A stretch of DNA of 64,000 bases from CAZFVY01 sp964522665 (GCA_964522665.1 CAZFVY010000022.1:1-64000), one strand, 5' to 3'. Counted from the first letter of the stretch, positions 8,802 to 17,528 are shown. The notes: generated by a model from the sequence alone, not told the origin. Numbers and translations are program-made.

Positions 8802-9245
8802 TTACCGCTCGTGTTCCGATTCGTGCTCGTCGCCGTGCGAGTTCTGGTGCGACTTGCGGTATTCCTCGCGCGGTTTGAAGATTTCCTCAAATTTCGCGCG
8901 CTGTTCGGGATCCAGTTCCGCGCGGATGTTCTTGCGCAGGGCCTGGAATTCGGACGGGATTTGTTCCCAGATGCCCTTCAGCCGGGTCTGGCTTTCCTCG
9001 AGCATTTTGCCGATGCGTTCCCGCTGGGCCGGCTTCAGATCAAGGTCGGTTTCCATGCGGCGCATCAGTTCCTTCAGCCGAGCCTCAGGCCGTTGCGCCA
9101 TGCCCATCGGCCGGCGGCGTCCGCCACCGGCTTCGGCCGGACGCCCAGGCTCCGGGTGGCGCAACTGAAACGTCAATCCCCCGGTGACCACGCCGGCGGC
9201 GAAGATGACCAAGGCGGCGAGAATGGGTTTCCAAGCGTTCACCAC
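8802..9245 (-). CDS. Spy/CpxP/CnrX-like periplasmic stress or metal sensor protein
   Basis: A 147-residue protein with an N-terminal membrane segment (about 7-26) and an all-helical periplasmic part. The pattern LDLKPAQRERIGKML (about 68-82) followed by LDPEQRAKFEEIF matches the paired L-T/D-x-x-Q motifs of the Spy/LTXXQ and heavy-metal-sensor (CnrX, ZraP) families. The tail SHQNSHGDEHESEHER is rich in His and Glu and could bind metal. Its start overlaps the end of the upstream 102-residue membrane protein by seven bases, pointing to translational coupling, and an ECF sigma factor lies just upstream. By analogy with CnrYXH it could be the sensor of that system; this is inference. Confidence 0.75.
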   Translation of the reverse strand: MVNAWKPILAALVIFAAGVVTGGLTFQLRHPEPGRPAEAGGGRRRPMGMAQRPEARLKELMRRMETDLDLKPAQRERIGKMLEESQTRLKGIWEQIPSEFQALRKNIRAELDPEQRAKFEEIFKPREEYRKSHQNSHGDEHESEHER

Positions 9246-9547
9246 GACTCCGCCAGCGTTGCCACCGGCGCGAGCACGGTCGTTTCCAAATCAGTCGCCA
9301 CATTGTCCCCGGGTAGGGGGTCGCGGAGCGAAAAAAGGGTCCATACCCCCAAAAACACGCTGATGGCCACGCACGGCGCCGCCGCCCGCCACAGCGCGCG
9401 GCCCCAAAGACACCAAGCGTCGGTGATCGGTTTGACCGCCAGGGCGGCCATGACGCGCCGCTCAAAAAGGTACGGCGTTCGATCGTCCGGCGGGGTCGCC
9501 CTCGCCGCGGCGATCAGTTTTTTCTGTAATTCTTCTAAATCCATCAA
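9239..9547 (-). CDS. Short single-pass membrane protein, candidate anti-sigma factor
   Basis: A 102-residue protein with a cytoplasmic N-terminal helical part (about 1-50), one membrane segment (about 55-70) and a short periplasmic tail. It lies between an ECF sigma factor and a Spy/CnrX-like protein and overlaps the latter by seven bases. Size, topology and position fit a minimal anti-sigma factor, although I see no clear zinc-binding HxxxCxxC motif. Two adjacent ATG codons (9547 and 9544) could serve as start. Function is inferred from context alone. Confidence 0.6.
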   Translation of the reverse strand: MMDLEELQKKLIAAARATPPDDRTPYLFERRVMAALAVKPITDAWCLWGRALWRAAAPCVAISVFLGVWTLFSLRDPLPGDNVATDLETTVLAPVATLAESW

Positions 9548-9780
9548 GCCTCAATGAGAATCGCGTGGTCAAAAACCGCCACGTGGCGACGAGTCAGGCC
9601 AGACCAGATGGGCCGCGTTAGGCCGCGCGATCCCGCCGCCGGTCCGGCGAAGCGCGACCGACCCCAGCCAAACGAGTGACGATAACACGCCTGCCCACGG
9701 CGGGCGACTGGTTTCATCCCGCCCCGAGCCGTCATCACGCCCGCTCTCAGTGATTTGAGACGACCCAAAATCATGCGCGG

Positions 9781-10410
9781 TTACAAGTACTTTTCCCGTG
9801 CCAGTTTTTTCAAGTGGCGCCGCATTTCCGCCCGGGCGCGAAACGCTCGGACCTTCACCAGCGGCAGGGACCAGCCGGTCAGCGCCGCGATTTCCTTAAT
9901 CGGCCGCTCTTCGATCTCAAGCAAGGTGATCACCAGGCGGTCGGGCGCCGAGAGTTGGTCCAGGAGCCGGGCCACCAGCTCGCGGGCGGCGCTGCTGGTC
10001 TCGGCGGCCGACGACGGATCGGCCACGAACCGGTCCAGCCAATCGGTTTCCTCCCGCGACATATCGCTGAAAGTGGTTTCCCGCTGCCGCTGCCGGGCGC
10101 GCAGGAAGTCGTAGCACGCGCGCACCGCGATCCGCATCAACCAATGCTCGAACGGCGCCTCGCCGCGGAAGCCGTCCAATTTCTGGTAAACCTTTATGAA
10201 AATATCCTGCGCGAGGTCTTCAGCCTCGCTCTCCCCGCGGGCGTAGCGCCGCACGGTCGCAAAGACGCGTGGTTGGTACTTCTTGACCAATGGTTCAAAA
10301 CTCGCCGAGTCGCCCTTTCGGATGGCATCGATCAACTCGGCGTCGGTGGGTTCCACGGGCGCAATTTGGCAGAAGGTTCGCGGCCGGAAAAGGGGAAAGC
10401 CTTGGGGCAA
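9781..10410 (-). CDS. ECF-type RNA polymerase sigma factor
   Basis: A sigma-70 family protein with region 2 (FEPLVKKYQPRVFATVRRYA, SEAEDLAQDIFIKVYQKL and FEHWLMRIAVRACYDFLR) and region 4 (LSAPDRLVITLLEIEERPIKEI, then TGWSLPLVKVRAFRARAEMR). No regions 1 or 3, as expected for ECF factors. The start is uncertain: the long form uses TTG at 10410, while a GTG at 10356 would begin at EPTDAELIDAI and give the usual ECF length. It is followed after about 230 bases by a short membrane protein and a Spy-like protein on the same strand, suggesting control of an envelope or metal response. Confidence 0.88.
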   Translation of the reverse strand: MPQGFPLFRPRTFCQIAPVEPTDAELIDAIRKGDSASFEPLVKKYQPRVFATVRRYARGESEAEDLAQDIFIKVYQKLDGFRGEAPFEHWLMRIAVRACYDFLRARQRQRETTFSDMSREETDWLDRFVADPSSAAETSSAARELVARLLDQLSAPDRLVITLLEIEERPIKEIAALTGWSLPLVKVRAFRARAEMRRHLKKLAREKYL

Positions 10411-10457
10411 TGACCCGCTATTTATGAGACGCTACACCAGTCGGCGTAAATCGAGGC

Positions 10458-10712
10458 TCACTCCCGTTCGATCTTGAGCGTGCCCTCGAAGTATTCGGAA
10501 AAGCTCTGCATCTCGTCGATGATCCGCTGCGGCTGCTCGAGCAGGGTCTCCAGGGTCTTGCCGTTCGGGTCGGAACGCCGGCCCAATAATTCGGAGGCGG
10601 CGATCACCAGCGCGAGGTGATTATTGATGTCGTGCCGCATCCGGGAGAGCCGGCGCGCCAGTTCGGAAACCTGCTCGCGAGACAGCGTGACGAGCTGATC
10701 GGATGGTTCCAT
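10458..10712 (-). CDS. Small stand-alone histidine-kinase dimerisation-like (DHp) protein
   Basis: An 84-residue protein with two predicted helices. LSRMRHDINNHLALVIAASE (22-41) resembles the H-box helix of sensor kinases, with H27 in the position of the phospho-acceptor, and LLEQPQRIIDEMQSFSEYFE forms the second helix. No ATPase domain follows. The gene ends 47 bases before the ECF sigma factor gene on the same strand. It may be a phosphotransfer or dimerisation partner, or just a helical hairpin that looks like DHp. The ATG at 10712 is preferred; a longer frame extends antisense to the ABC permease and is not credible. Confidence 0.6.
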   Translation of the reverse strand: MEPSDQLVTLSREQVSELARRLSRMRHDINNHLALVIAASELLGRRSDPNGKTLETLLEQPQRIIDEMQSFSEYFEGTLKIERE

Positions 10713-10943
10713 GCGCCGAAGCATCCGCCAACCGAGCCGCGAAAGCAAGCGGGTTTCCAAGCCCCACGGAGGTTTGCCAAAGATGGCGGCCCGCCCCGAA
10801 CGCCACCGTTTCCCGACGTTGACCGGACCACGCCCGCCGCCTACGCTGGCACGCGGGAAACCGAATGCGAAGCAAACCACTGATCGCGGATCTGACTCAA
10901 TACCGAAGTCGTCTCGTCCGCCGATCGAAATGCCCGCCGCCCT

Positions 10944-12065
10944 ATGAATGATCCGTTTCGCGGCTTGACCGCCATTTTGTATAAGGAGTTCATCGTCGTC
11001 CTGCGCGATCCGTTGACGCTGTTCTTCATGTTTTTTCCGCCGCTGGTCGAGATGGTGGCGTTTGGCTACGCGCTGGACAATGACGTGAAGCATATCGCCA
11101 CCATCGTGCTGAACGAAGACCGGACGGTCGAGAGCCGGCAGTTGATCGACAGCTTCGTCAATACCCAGACCTTTCGCGTGGTCGGCGAGGCCCGGAGCGT
11201 CAGCGAATTGGCGGCCGCGATTCGGCGGGGCCAGGCGGCGGTCGGCCTGCAAATCCCGCCGAATTTCACGCGCGAGCTGCGCGCGGGCCATAACGCCCAG
11301 GTCCAGGTGTTGATCGACGGCTCGAGTTCGACCGTGGCGTCGTCGGCGTTGAACACCGCGCTCGGCCTGGCCCTGCGCCAGTCGGTGGTGCAGTTGCTTG
11401 GCGAAACCGGCCGGCGCGACCTGCCGGTCGAGGTCCGCCCGCAGATTCTTTACAACCCGTCGATGTTGAGTCCGAATTTTTACGTGCCGGGGGTCATTGG
11501 CGTCGTGCTGCAAATCGCGACGACGTTCGCCACCGCGATGGCCCTGGTCCGCGAGCGGGAACGGGGCACGCTCGAGCAATTGCTGGTCAGCCCGGTCTCG
11601 CGCTGGGGCCTCATGCTCGGCAAGCTCCTGCCGTACCTCACGATCGGCTCCATCATGGCGGGGACCCTTTTCGCGATCATGCGGTTCCTCTTCCACGTCC
11701 CGATCGCCGGGAGCCTGACGGCGCTGGCCGCCGCGAGCTTGATTTACATTTTCGCGCTGTTGAGCCTGGGATTGCTCGTTTCGACCAAGGCGCAGAATCA
11801 AATGCAGGCGCTGCAAATGTGCATGGGATTGATTCTGCCGTCCGTCTTCTTTTCCGGCTTCATTTTCCCGCGCGAAACCATGCCGTGGATTTTCTACGCG
11901 CTCGGCGCGGCGCTGCCCACGACCTATTTCATCGACCTGATGCGCGCGATCATTCTGCGGGGAGCCGACTGGCTCGATTTCTGGCCCAGCCTCGCCGTCC
12001 TTTCCGGCATGGCGGCGGGCCTATTCGTCCTCTGCGCGATCCGTTTCAAACAAAAAATCGCGTGA
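10944..12065 (+). CDS. ABC-2 type transporter permease (YhhJ/YbhR-like)
   Basis: A 373-residue inner-membrane permease. An N-terminal helix (about 23-43) is followed by a large periplasmic domain (about 45-175), then five C-terminal helices. The segment VRERERGTLEQLLVSPVSRW is the strongly conserved cytoplasmic coupling loop of ABC-2 permeases. The family exports drugs, lipids or polysaccharides with a separate ATPase and usually an HlyD-type protein. None of these partners is adjacent: upstream genes are on the other strand and downstream is the MBOAT pair. It therefore looks like an orphan subunit working with an ATPase encoded elsewhere. Confidence 0.9.
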   Translation: MNDPFRGLTAILYKEFIVVLRDPLTLFFMFFPPLVEMVAFGYALDNDVKHIATIVLNEDRTVESRQLIDSFVNTQTFRVVGEARSVSELAAAIRRGQAAVGLQIPPNFTRELRAGHNAQVQVLIDGSSSTVASSALNTALGLALRQSVVQLLGETGRRDLPVEVRPQILYNPSMLSPNFYVPGVIGVVLQIATTFATAMALVRERERGTLEQLLVSPVSRWGLMLGKLLPYLTIGSIMAGTLFAIMRFLFHVPIAGSLTALAAASLIYIFALLSLGLLVSTKAQNQMQALQMCMGLILPSVFFSGFIFPRETMPWIFYALGAALPTTYFIDLMRAIILRGADWLDFWPSLAVLSGMAAGLFVLCAIRFKQKIA

Positions 12066-12396
12066 GCGATCCCGACGGCGCCACACGGCAGGCTCGCTGA
12101 CACCCAAGTGGCGAACTGCCGAAGTCTCCACAGAAACTTCCACGGGCCGATTTCGCGAACGAGGCAAATGCCGTCAGGACGGGGAGGATCAAGAAGGAGC
12201 CGAGCGTTCCTCGCGCGTTCTTGTAATACCCGATCCGCGCGGAGTTCCCTGCCCCGGAAATGTCCGCTTGGCGAAGCCCTGATCGCCGGCGGCGGACGGC
12301 TGACTAAACTCCGGACCGTGAGCCGCGGAAGAGGATTGCGACCTTGACGCTCGCTTTCCGGAAGCCCTATCTTTTCGACCGCACATTGATCCAGCA
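12066..12396. other. Gap without a supported gene
   Basis: About 330 bases between the ABC permease and the MBOAT gene. Frames in this stretch are arginine-rich shadows. I see no repeat family member and no convincing terminator; it probably contains the promoter of the MBOAT pair. Confidence 0.4.
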
Positions 12397-13887
12397 ATGC
12401 TGTTTAGCTCGTACATTTTCCTCTTTGGGTTTTTACCCGTCACGCTGGCTGGATTTTGTCTCCTGTCGCGCAGGGCCGGCCCCAAGGCGGCTAAGATTTG
12501 GCTCTCCCTGGCCTCGCTTTTCTTCTATGGCTGGTGGAATCCGGCGTACGTGGCGCTCATCCTCCTGTCGATGGGCTTCAACTTCCAGATGGGGCGCCGC
12601 CTCGGAACCGCCGCGCGGGAGGGGCGGGCGCATCGGGGGATGCTGGCGTCGGGGGTCGGCGCGAACCTCCTGTTGCTGGGGTACTACAAATACGCCGGTT
12701 TCTTCGTGGCGAACGTCAACGCCGCGCTGGGCGTCCACTGGACGATCCCCGCCATCGTGCTTCCGCTGGGCATCTCGTTTTTCACGTTCACGCAGATCGC
12801 ATACCTGATTGATGCCAGCCGGGGGCTGGCTTGTGAGTATGACCCGGGCGATTACCTGCTTTTCATCACGTTCTTCCCGCATTTGATCGCGGGGCCGATC
12901 ATCCATCACCGCGAGATGATGCCGCAATTCGCCGAACCGAAGACGTACCGATTCGATTGGAACAACCTCGCGCTTGGACTCCAGATTTTCGCGGTCGGGC
13001 TATTCAAGAAAGTGGGGTTGGCGGACAATTTAAGCGACGACGCCAACCGGGTGTTCAATTCCGCGCATCGGGCGCTCTACGCGACCGACGCCTGGCAGGC
13101 GGCGTTGGATTACGCGTTTCAGATTTACTTCGATTTTTCCGGCTACTCGGACATGGCGATCGGTTTGGCGCGCATGTTCGGGATCACGCTGCCGCTGAAT
13201 TTTGACTCACCTTATCGGGCGGTAAACCTGATCGATTTCTGGCGGCGCTGGCACATGACTTTTTCAAGGTTCCTGCGCGACTACCTTTACATTCCGTTAG
13301 GCGGCAACCGGCGCGGACCGGGGCGGCGCTACCTGAACCTTGTGGTAACGATGGCTCTCGGTGGACTCTGGCACGGGGCGGCGTGGACTTACGTGCTTTG
13401 GGGGCTGTATCACGGAGTTTGCCTCGCCTTGAATCAGCTTGCGCGGTCGCTTTGGCCGCGGCCAGGCTCGGCCGGGCTTTCGCCGGCGTGGCTGACGCCC
13501 TGGACGGGGCGGGTGGTTACCTTGTTTCTGGTCGTGGTCGGATGGGTTTTGTTCCGGGCGGGCGACTTGGACGCCGTCGGACACATGCTGGGCGCGATGT
13601 TCGGCTGGGGAACGCCGCCGGCCGCGGGCGCGCCGCCCATCTTGAGGTGGACGCACCGATTCTGGTTTATCGGGCTGTTCTTCATCGTCTGGGCGCTGCC
13701 CAATACGGCGCGACTCTCCGACGCCTACCACCCGTATTCCGGATCGTCGGGCGAGCCGGCGCCCGGCCAGGAGTGGTGGGCGCGGTGGCGCCTGAGTCCG
13801 GCGTGGGCGTGCGTCGTGGCGGCGCTCCTGGCGGCCTCCGTGCTGTCGCTGCAGAACGCGAGCGAGTTCCTCTACTATAACTTTTGA
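12397..13887 (+). CDS. MBOAT-family O-acyltransferase (AlgI-like)
   Basis: A 496-residue polytopic membrane protein of the membrane-bound O-acyltransferase family. Typical signatures are YYKYAGFF near the N-terminus, PLGISFFTFTQIAYLID, QIYFDFSGYSDMAIGLARM, FWRRWHMTFSRFLRDYLYIP and GLWHGAAWTYVLWGLYHG, the last containing the catalytic His. AlgI-type MBOATs pass acetyl groups across the inner membrane to a periplasmic SGNH partner that acetylates an exopolysaccharide. The next gene, 33 bases downstream, is such a partner, so the two form an O-acetylation unit. No polymer synthesis genes are nearby, so the modified glycan is unknown. Confidence 0.94.
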   Translation: MLFSSYIFLFGFLPVTLAGFCLLSRRAGPKAAKIWLSLASLFFYGWWNPAYVALILLSMGFNFQMGRRLGTAAREGRAHRGMLASGVGANLLLLGYYKYAGFFVANVNAALGVHWTIPAIVLPLGISFFTFTQIAYLIDASRGLACEYDPGDYLLFITFFPHLIAGPIIHHREMMPQFAEPKTYRFDWNNLALGLQIFAVGLFKKVGLADNLSDDANRVFNSAHRALYATDAWQAALDYAFQIYFDFSGYSDMAIGLARMFGITLPLNFDSPYRAVNLIDFWRRWHMTFSRFLRDYLYIPLGGNRRGPGRRYLNLVVTMALGGLWHGAAWTYVLWGLYHGVCLALNQLARSLWPRPGSAGLSPAWLTPWTGRVVTLFLVVVGWVLFRAGDLDAVGHMLGAMFGWGTPPAAGAPPILRWTHRFWFIGLFFIVWALPNTARLSDAYHPYSGSSGEPAPGQEWWARWRLSPAWACVVAALLAASVLSLQNASEFLYYNF

Positions 13888-13920
13888 CGTGATTAGTTCG
13901 ACGCGGATTCCAGGGCCACC

Positions 13921-14961
13921 ATGGATGGGCGAATAACAACGGCCGGGCGCGGCCTCGCGGACGAGCGGCGCCAGAAGACGGCCGCAAAACGGTATGCGCT
14001 GCTGAGCCTGGGCCTCGCCGCCGCGTTGGTGGTCGGCGTCGGGCTGCTCAATTTTTTCATCGACCCGTTCAACCGCTTCGGCAACAACCGCCTGGGAGTT
14101 TTTTTCGCGGCGGAGCGGGAATCGAAACCGCGGATGGCGCTGAAATACCCGCATAACGCCCTGCTGCTCGGCAATAGCCGGATCGGGATGACGCTCGCCG
14201 ATCAATTGGACGGCTTCCATTTTTTCAACGCGGCATTTGCGGGCGGAACCTCGGAGGAGGCTTATTACTTTCTCAAACGCTACGCGTGGAAGGACGAATT
14301 GGTCGTCATTGGCGTGGACCCCGGTCAATGCGATCCGCCCGAGTTGAAAGGCGACATCTTCGCGCCGACGACGATGACGATGACGCTCAGCAACGTCGTG
14401 AGCGCCAGCACGCTCAAATATTCGGTCATGGCGGTCTTGGAACACCTCAGAGGCCGGCCCGGCATGATGAATCCGGACGGGTCCAGCACGCCCGCGCGGT
14501 GGCCGATCATGGCGCGACATGGCAACCTCGGGACGATGGCGTGGCAAATCGCGGAGACGCGGCGAATTTGGTCCGGCACGTCGCTCCCCGCCCCGGGAAA
14601 GCTGATCTTCTACCGCAGGATCGTCGAGCTGTTGCGCGAGCGAAACATCGCCTGCGTCGCGTTGATACCACCGCTGCATGAATCGCTGGCCCATTATATT
14701 CCGACTTCGCCCGTCCTGCCGGCGTATCAAGCCTGGCGTCGCGAGATTGGCTCCATTTTTCCACACCTTGTGGATTGCGCGTTCGGGCCGGATTCGGCGA
14801 TTACGAATTTTACCACCCGCGACACAACCCATCTCCGGCCCGAGGCGATGGTGCGTTTATTCAATCGCGACGTGATCCCGGTCGCCATCCAAGCCGTGCG
14901 CGAGCGCGGCTCGCCGACCGCCGAAGTGAATGGCCGAAGCAAGGGAGACCAAAGCCGGTGA
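13921..14961 (+). CDS. AlgX/DHHW-like periplasmic O-acetylation partner of the MBOAT
   Basis: A 346-residue protein anchored by an N-terminal helix (about 27-46). NALLLGNSRIGMTLAD holds the nucleophile-type GNS block of SGNH-like folds, and DTTHLRPEAM near the C-terminus holds the D-x-x-H pair of the catalytic triad. This is the layout of membrane-tethered SGNH proteins that accept acetyl groups from MBOAT proteins. It starts 33 bases after the MBOAT gene on the same strand. Activity is inferred from context and these motifs; sequence outside them is poorly conserved. Confidence 0.75.
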   Translation: MDGRITTAGRGLADERRQKTAAKRYALLSLGLAAALVVGVGLLNFFIDPFNRFGNNRLGVFFAAERESKPRMALKYPHNALLLGNSRIGMTLADQLDGFHFFNAAFAGGTSEEAYYFLKRYAWKDELVVIGVDPGQCDPPELKGDIFAPTTMTMTLSNVVSASTLKYSVMAVLEHLRGRPGMMNPDGSSTPARWPIMARHGNLGTMAWQIAETRRIWSGTSLPAPGKLIFYRRIVELLRERNIACVALIPPLHESLAHYIPTSPVLPAYQAWRREIGSIFPHLVDCAFGPDSAITNFTTRDTTHLRPEAMVRLFNRDVIPVAIQAVRERGSPTAEVNGRSKGDQSR

Positions 14962-14979
14962 TTGTCTCGGCGCGCTTCG

Positions 14980-15603
14980 ATGGTTCAGACTGCGGACGTG
15001 AATTGGACAACGCTTGATTTGGACGAGTTGCTCGCGGCCATTTGGTCCTCCCTGACCACCGCGAGCCGCGAACCCGCCGGTCCTTTTCGCACGGCGGCTC
15101 TCGCGACCGTTTCCGCCGCCGGACCCGCCGTCCGCACCGTGGTTCTGCGCGACGCCGACCGAACCGTCCGCGCGTTGACCTGCTTCACCGACGTTCGCAG
15201 CGCCAAGGTCGCCGAGATTCGCCTCCAACCGCGCGTTCAATGGCTGTTCTACGATCCGACCGCCAGAGTCCAATTCCGCATGAGCGGTGAAGCGACCGTG
15301 CGTCACGACGATCCGGAATCTCACGCCGCCTGGAAATCGCTTCCCCCCGTCGCGCGGCGCGAGTACGCGGCCGCCCAAGCCCCCGGCAGCCCGTTGGCAG
15401 CGTCACCGCCTGACGCCGAGGCGCCCGCCACGCTCGACTCGCCCGAACCGTTCGGTGACGAGAATCATTGCCGCGTTCATTTCGCGGTCCTGCGCGCGGC
15501 CATCGACGAAATCGACTGGCTGCGCCTCGATCCAACCAGCCACCGCCGCGCGCGCTTCAAATGGACCGGCGCCAATTTCGCCGGCGCCTGGCTCACCCCC
15601 TGA
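14980..15603 (+). CDS. Pyridoxamine 5'-phosphate oxidase-like FMN-binding protein
   Basis: A 207-residue soluble flavoprotein of the PNPOx/Alr4036-like family. FRTAALATVSAAGPAVRTVV and LRDADRTVRALTCFTDVRSA form the FMN-binding barrel strands, and VQWLFYDPTARVQFRMSGEA is the following conserved strand pair. The C-terminal FAVLRAAIDEIDWLRLDPT is also family-like. The true PdxH C-terminal substrate motif is not apparent, so a role in PLP salvage is unproven. ATG at 14980 is chosen; a TTG at 14962 is possible. It follows the SGNH gene by about 18 bases and may be cotranscribed, though no functional link is evident. Confidence 0.8.
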   Translation: MVQTADVNWTTLDLDELLAAIWSSLTTASREPAGPFRTAALATVSAAGPAVRTVVLRDADRTVRALTCFTDVRSAKVAEIRLQPRVQWLFYDPTARVQFRMSGEATVRHDDPESHAAWKSLPPVARREYAAAQAPGSPLAASPPDAEAPATLDSPEPFGDENHCRVHFAVLRAAIDEIDWLRLDPTSHRRARFKWTGANFAGAWLTP

Positions 15604-16200
15604 CCCTTTCCCGGCAGAGCAGCGGCGTCCCGGGCGCGCCTTGGATCGTCGGCGGAGCTTTCTTGCCTGCCAGGGGCGTTGCGCCCATGCCAATACAGCC
15701 AGGCCAGGTAAGAAGCCCCGGCCCCGATTTGGCAAACAGCGCGCAGATGATTGCGCGTGAGAGGACTGACGTTAATTTTTGAACAATATTGTCGCAACGT
15801 CCGTTCCCCGGAGCCACGGGAAGCTGGCTCGTTCGGCCGGTCGGCGGCAGGAACGAGATTTCGCGGTTGCCTAAGTCAGCGAATCGCGATCAACCACGCG
15901 CTCAAAACAATCGCGGAGCCTTCGCGGCGGCTGCCGAACTCTACGGCGCGGGACCGTGGACCCATTCTACGGCGGCGCCAAACCGAAGCCACGTTCCCAG
16001 TGGTCGAGGAACCAAGCGATGGTGGGGCGAAACTCCGTTGAGTCCTGATCTCGCCCCCTTTTGCGCCCGTTGATCCGAAATGACCCGAACGAAATCCCTG
16101 ACCAAACGGTTGCTTCACGAGTTCAACCTTCGACGCGACCGGCAAAACCACGACCGAAACCGATTCCTTTATCGAACCTCGCGGTTAACGACGAGCGCAT
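15604..16200. other. Gap holding one decayed family A palindrome
   Basis: About 600 bases between converging genes. At 16020-16046 GGTGGGGCGAAACTCCGTTG followed by AGTCCTG matches the family A unit at about 22 of 27 positions, so it is an old copy. No other structure and no credible coding frame is seen. Confidence 0.55.
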
Positions 16201-16437
16201 TCATCGAAACAGAGTGCAAAGCAAAGAGACTGCAAGTAGCAAGAGGACCCACAATCCGAGAAAACGCCGCCATTCCTTTCCGGAACGGATCACTAGTACC
16301 GCGAGGTAAGATTTCGCGAAGCTTCCGCTTAGCAACGACTTGAAACCGATCCGTCTGGCCGTCTGAGCGAGGAGTACAAGCTCAGCCAAAAGGAAACTTC
16401 CGACCATGACGTCGACGACAGATCTCAAGGCAATCAT
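16201..16437 (-). CDS. Small two-helix membrane protein, candidate toxin partner of the Panacea protein
   Basis: A 78-residue protein with two hydrophobic helices (about 7-25 and 60-77) separated by a basic loop containing RRIGFKSLLSGSFAKS. It begins 54 bases after the stop of the Panacea-domain gene on the same strand. A purine-rich stretch AAGGAAGG lies some 25 bases before the ATG, which is far for a ribosome binding site. Panacea (PanA) proteins are known antitoxins paired with many unrelated toxins, including small membrane-active ones, so this gene is a reasonable toxin candidate. No toxin family is recognised by sequence. Confidence 0.55.
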   Translation of the reverse strand: MIALRSVVDVMVGSFLLAELVLLAQTARRIGFKSLLSGSFAKSYLAVLVIRSGKEWRRFLGLWVLLLLAVSLLCTLFR

Positions 16438-16491
16438 GGAGCGTTCAATCGTTCCGCCGTTCCTTCCTTTTAGGCGCCGTGCCGAACCGAA

Positions 16492-17052
16492 TCATGCCGG
16501 GGCGAAGATTTCGTCAAGCTGATTGAGTTCGGCGGCCTCCTGGCGGAGCCGGTTGACTTGCGCCGGAGATTTTCCGAGAGCCATTGCCATTTGCTCGATG
16601 GCAATGGACGCGCAGCCGCCTGAGACCGGTGTCCACTCCTTGCAGCGGGTGTGACACCAATCGGCCAATTGCCACTGATCTTTGGCGCCGTGCTCGCCCC
16701 AGACCTCATCCAGCAAGCCTACCTCGGCGTCTGAGAGGTGATCGCGTTCGGGCATTTTCTCCAATTTCACCTCATGATTTCGCCGGTCCGTCACGCATTG
16801 TTCCCAGCGTCGGTCGGCTTCCCCTATGAGGCGGCCGGCACTGATCAGGTCCAAGGCTTCACTGGTAACCGGGCCGTTGCGCATCGATAGGTAGTCGCCG
16901 CCGATGACCGGCATATTTCGGCGGTCCAGCGAGTGGCGGTCCAGGAGATAGAGCAGCTTCACCAACTTCATGATGTTCATCTGGCCGCCGCCAAGCTCCA
17001 GGAACAGGCACGCCGCCTCGGTCGCCTTGCCGATGTCGAAACGAAAGTTCAT
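16492..17052 (-). CDS. Panacea (SocA-like, DUF4065) domain protein, probable antitoxin
   Basis: A 186-residue soluble protein. MNIMKLVKLLYLLDR (about 25-39) followed by RNMPVIGGDYLSMRNGPVTSE is the clear signature of the Panacea/SocA/GepA domain, and LLDEVWGEHGAKDQWQLADW corresponds to its later helices. Domain members include SocA, which delivers the SocB toxin to ClpXP, and PanA antitoxins that bind toxins directly. The fold fills most of the protein, leaving a short C-terminal helix. A small membrane protein gene lies directly downstream. Antitoxin function is inferred from family and context. Confidence 0.85.
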   Translation of the reverse strand: MNFRFDIGKATEAACLFLELGGGQMNIMKLVKLLYLLDRHSLDRRNMPVIGGDYLSMRNGPVTSEALDLISAGRLIGEADRRWEQCVTDRRNHEVKLEKMPERDHLSDAEVGLLDEVWGEHGAKDQWQLADWCHTRCKEWTPVSGGCASIAIEQMAMALGKSPAQVNRLRQEAAELNQLDEIFAPA

Positions 17053-17295
17053 GACACCGACACCATACTTTCAAACCCGCCACTTGTTCAACTCGGCAAA
17101 TTAACGGCAAAGCGGCCACAAATACGGGGAAGGACGCTTATCTCCCGGCTCGCGCCGATGTTAAATACGAGGGTCTGGCAGGTGGCGGGGGGGCGGCGGA
17201 CAACTCGCTGACATTTGTGAGGCTCCCGGCCAATTCATCCCGCCCAGTAGTGTTTCAGGCCGGATTGAGAAGTGACACCCTCCCAATGCGTGCGA

Positions 17296-17400
17296 GTCCC
17301 GGTCTTACAGACCCGAAGACTCTTCTTGGGGAACGGTTTACCTGGGACTTCGCTCCGCTCCCGCCCAGGCTATCAAATCGCGGGCTTTCAGCCCTTCCGA
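17296..17400 (-). repeat. Dispersed tri-hairpin repeat (family D, copy 2)
   Basis: On the minus strand: GGGCTGAAAGCCC hairpin, then GATAGCCTGGG, GGAGCGGAGCGAAG and TCCCAGG forming a second hairpin, then GGTCTGTAAGACC as a third. The same order is found at 29519-29633 and partly at 3843-3900. The whole gap 17053-17528 otherwise holds no gene. Confidence 0.72.
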
Positions 17401-17528
17401 AACGACTCGTCGGGCCGAGCGACCGTGAAACGTGAACGGTTCCGAAGATTCGATCCATTGCTCGCCTGGCGCACGCCCCGAAAAAAGTGAATGCAATTAC
17501 GCGGGGATGCGTCACAATTCCAACCAAC

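Noticed and set aside
10713..11816. Upstream continuation of the DHp-like frame antisense to the ABC permease
   Set aside because: Low-complexity Arg/Glu/Gln sequence; only the last 84 codons look like a protein.
13297..14832. A 511-codon minus-strand frame under the MBOAT and SGNH genes
   Set aside because: Shadow of two well-supported plus-strand genes.
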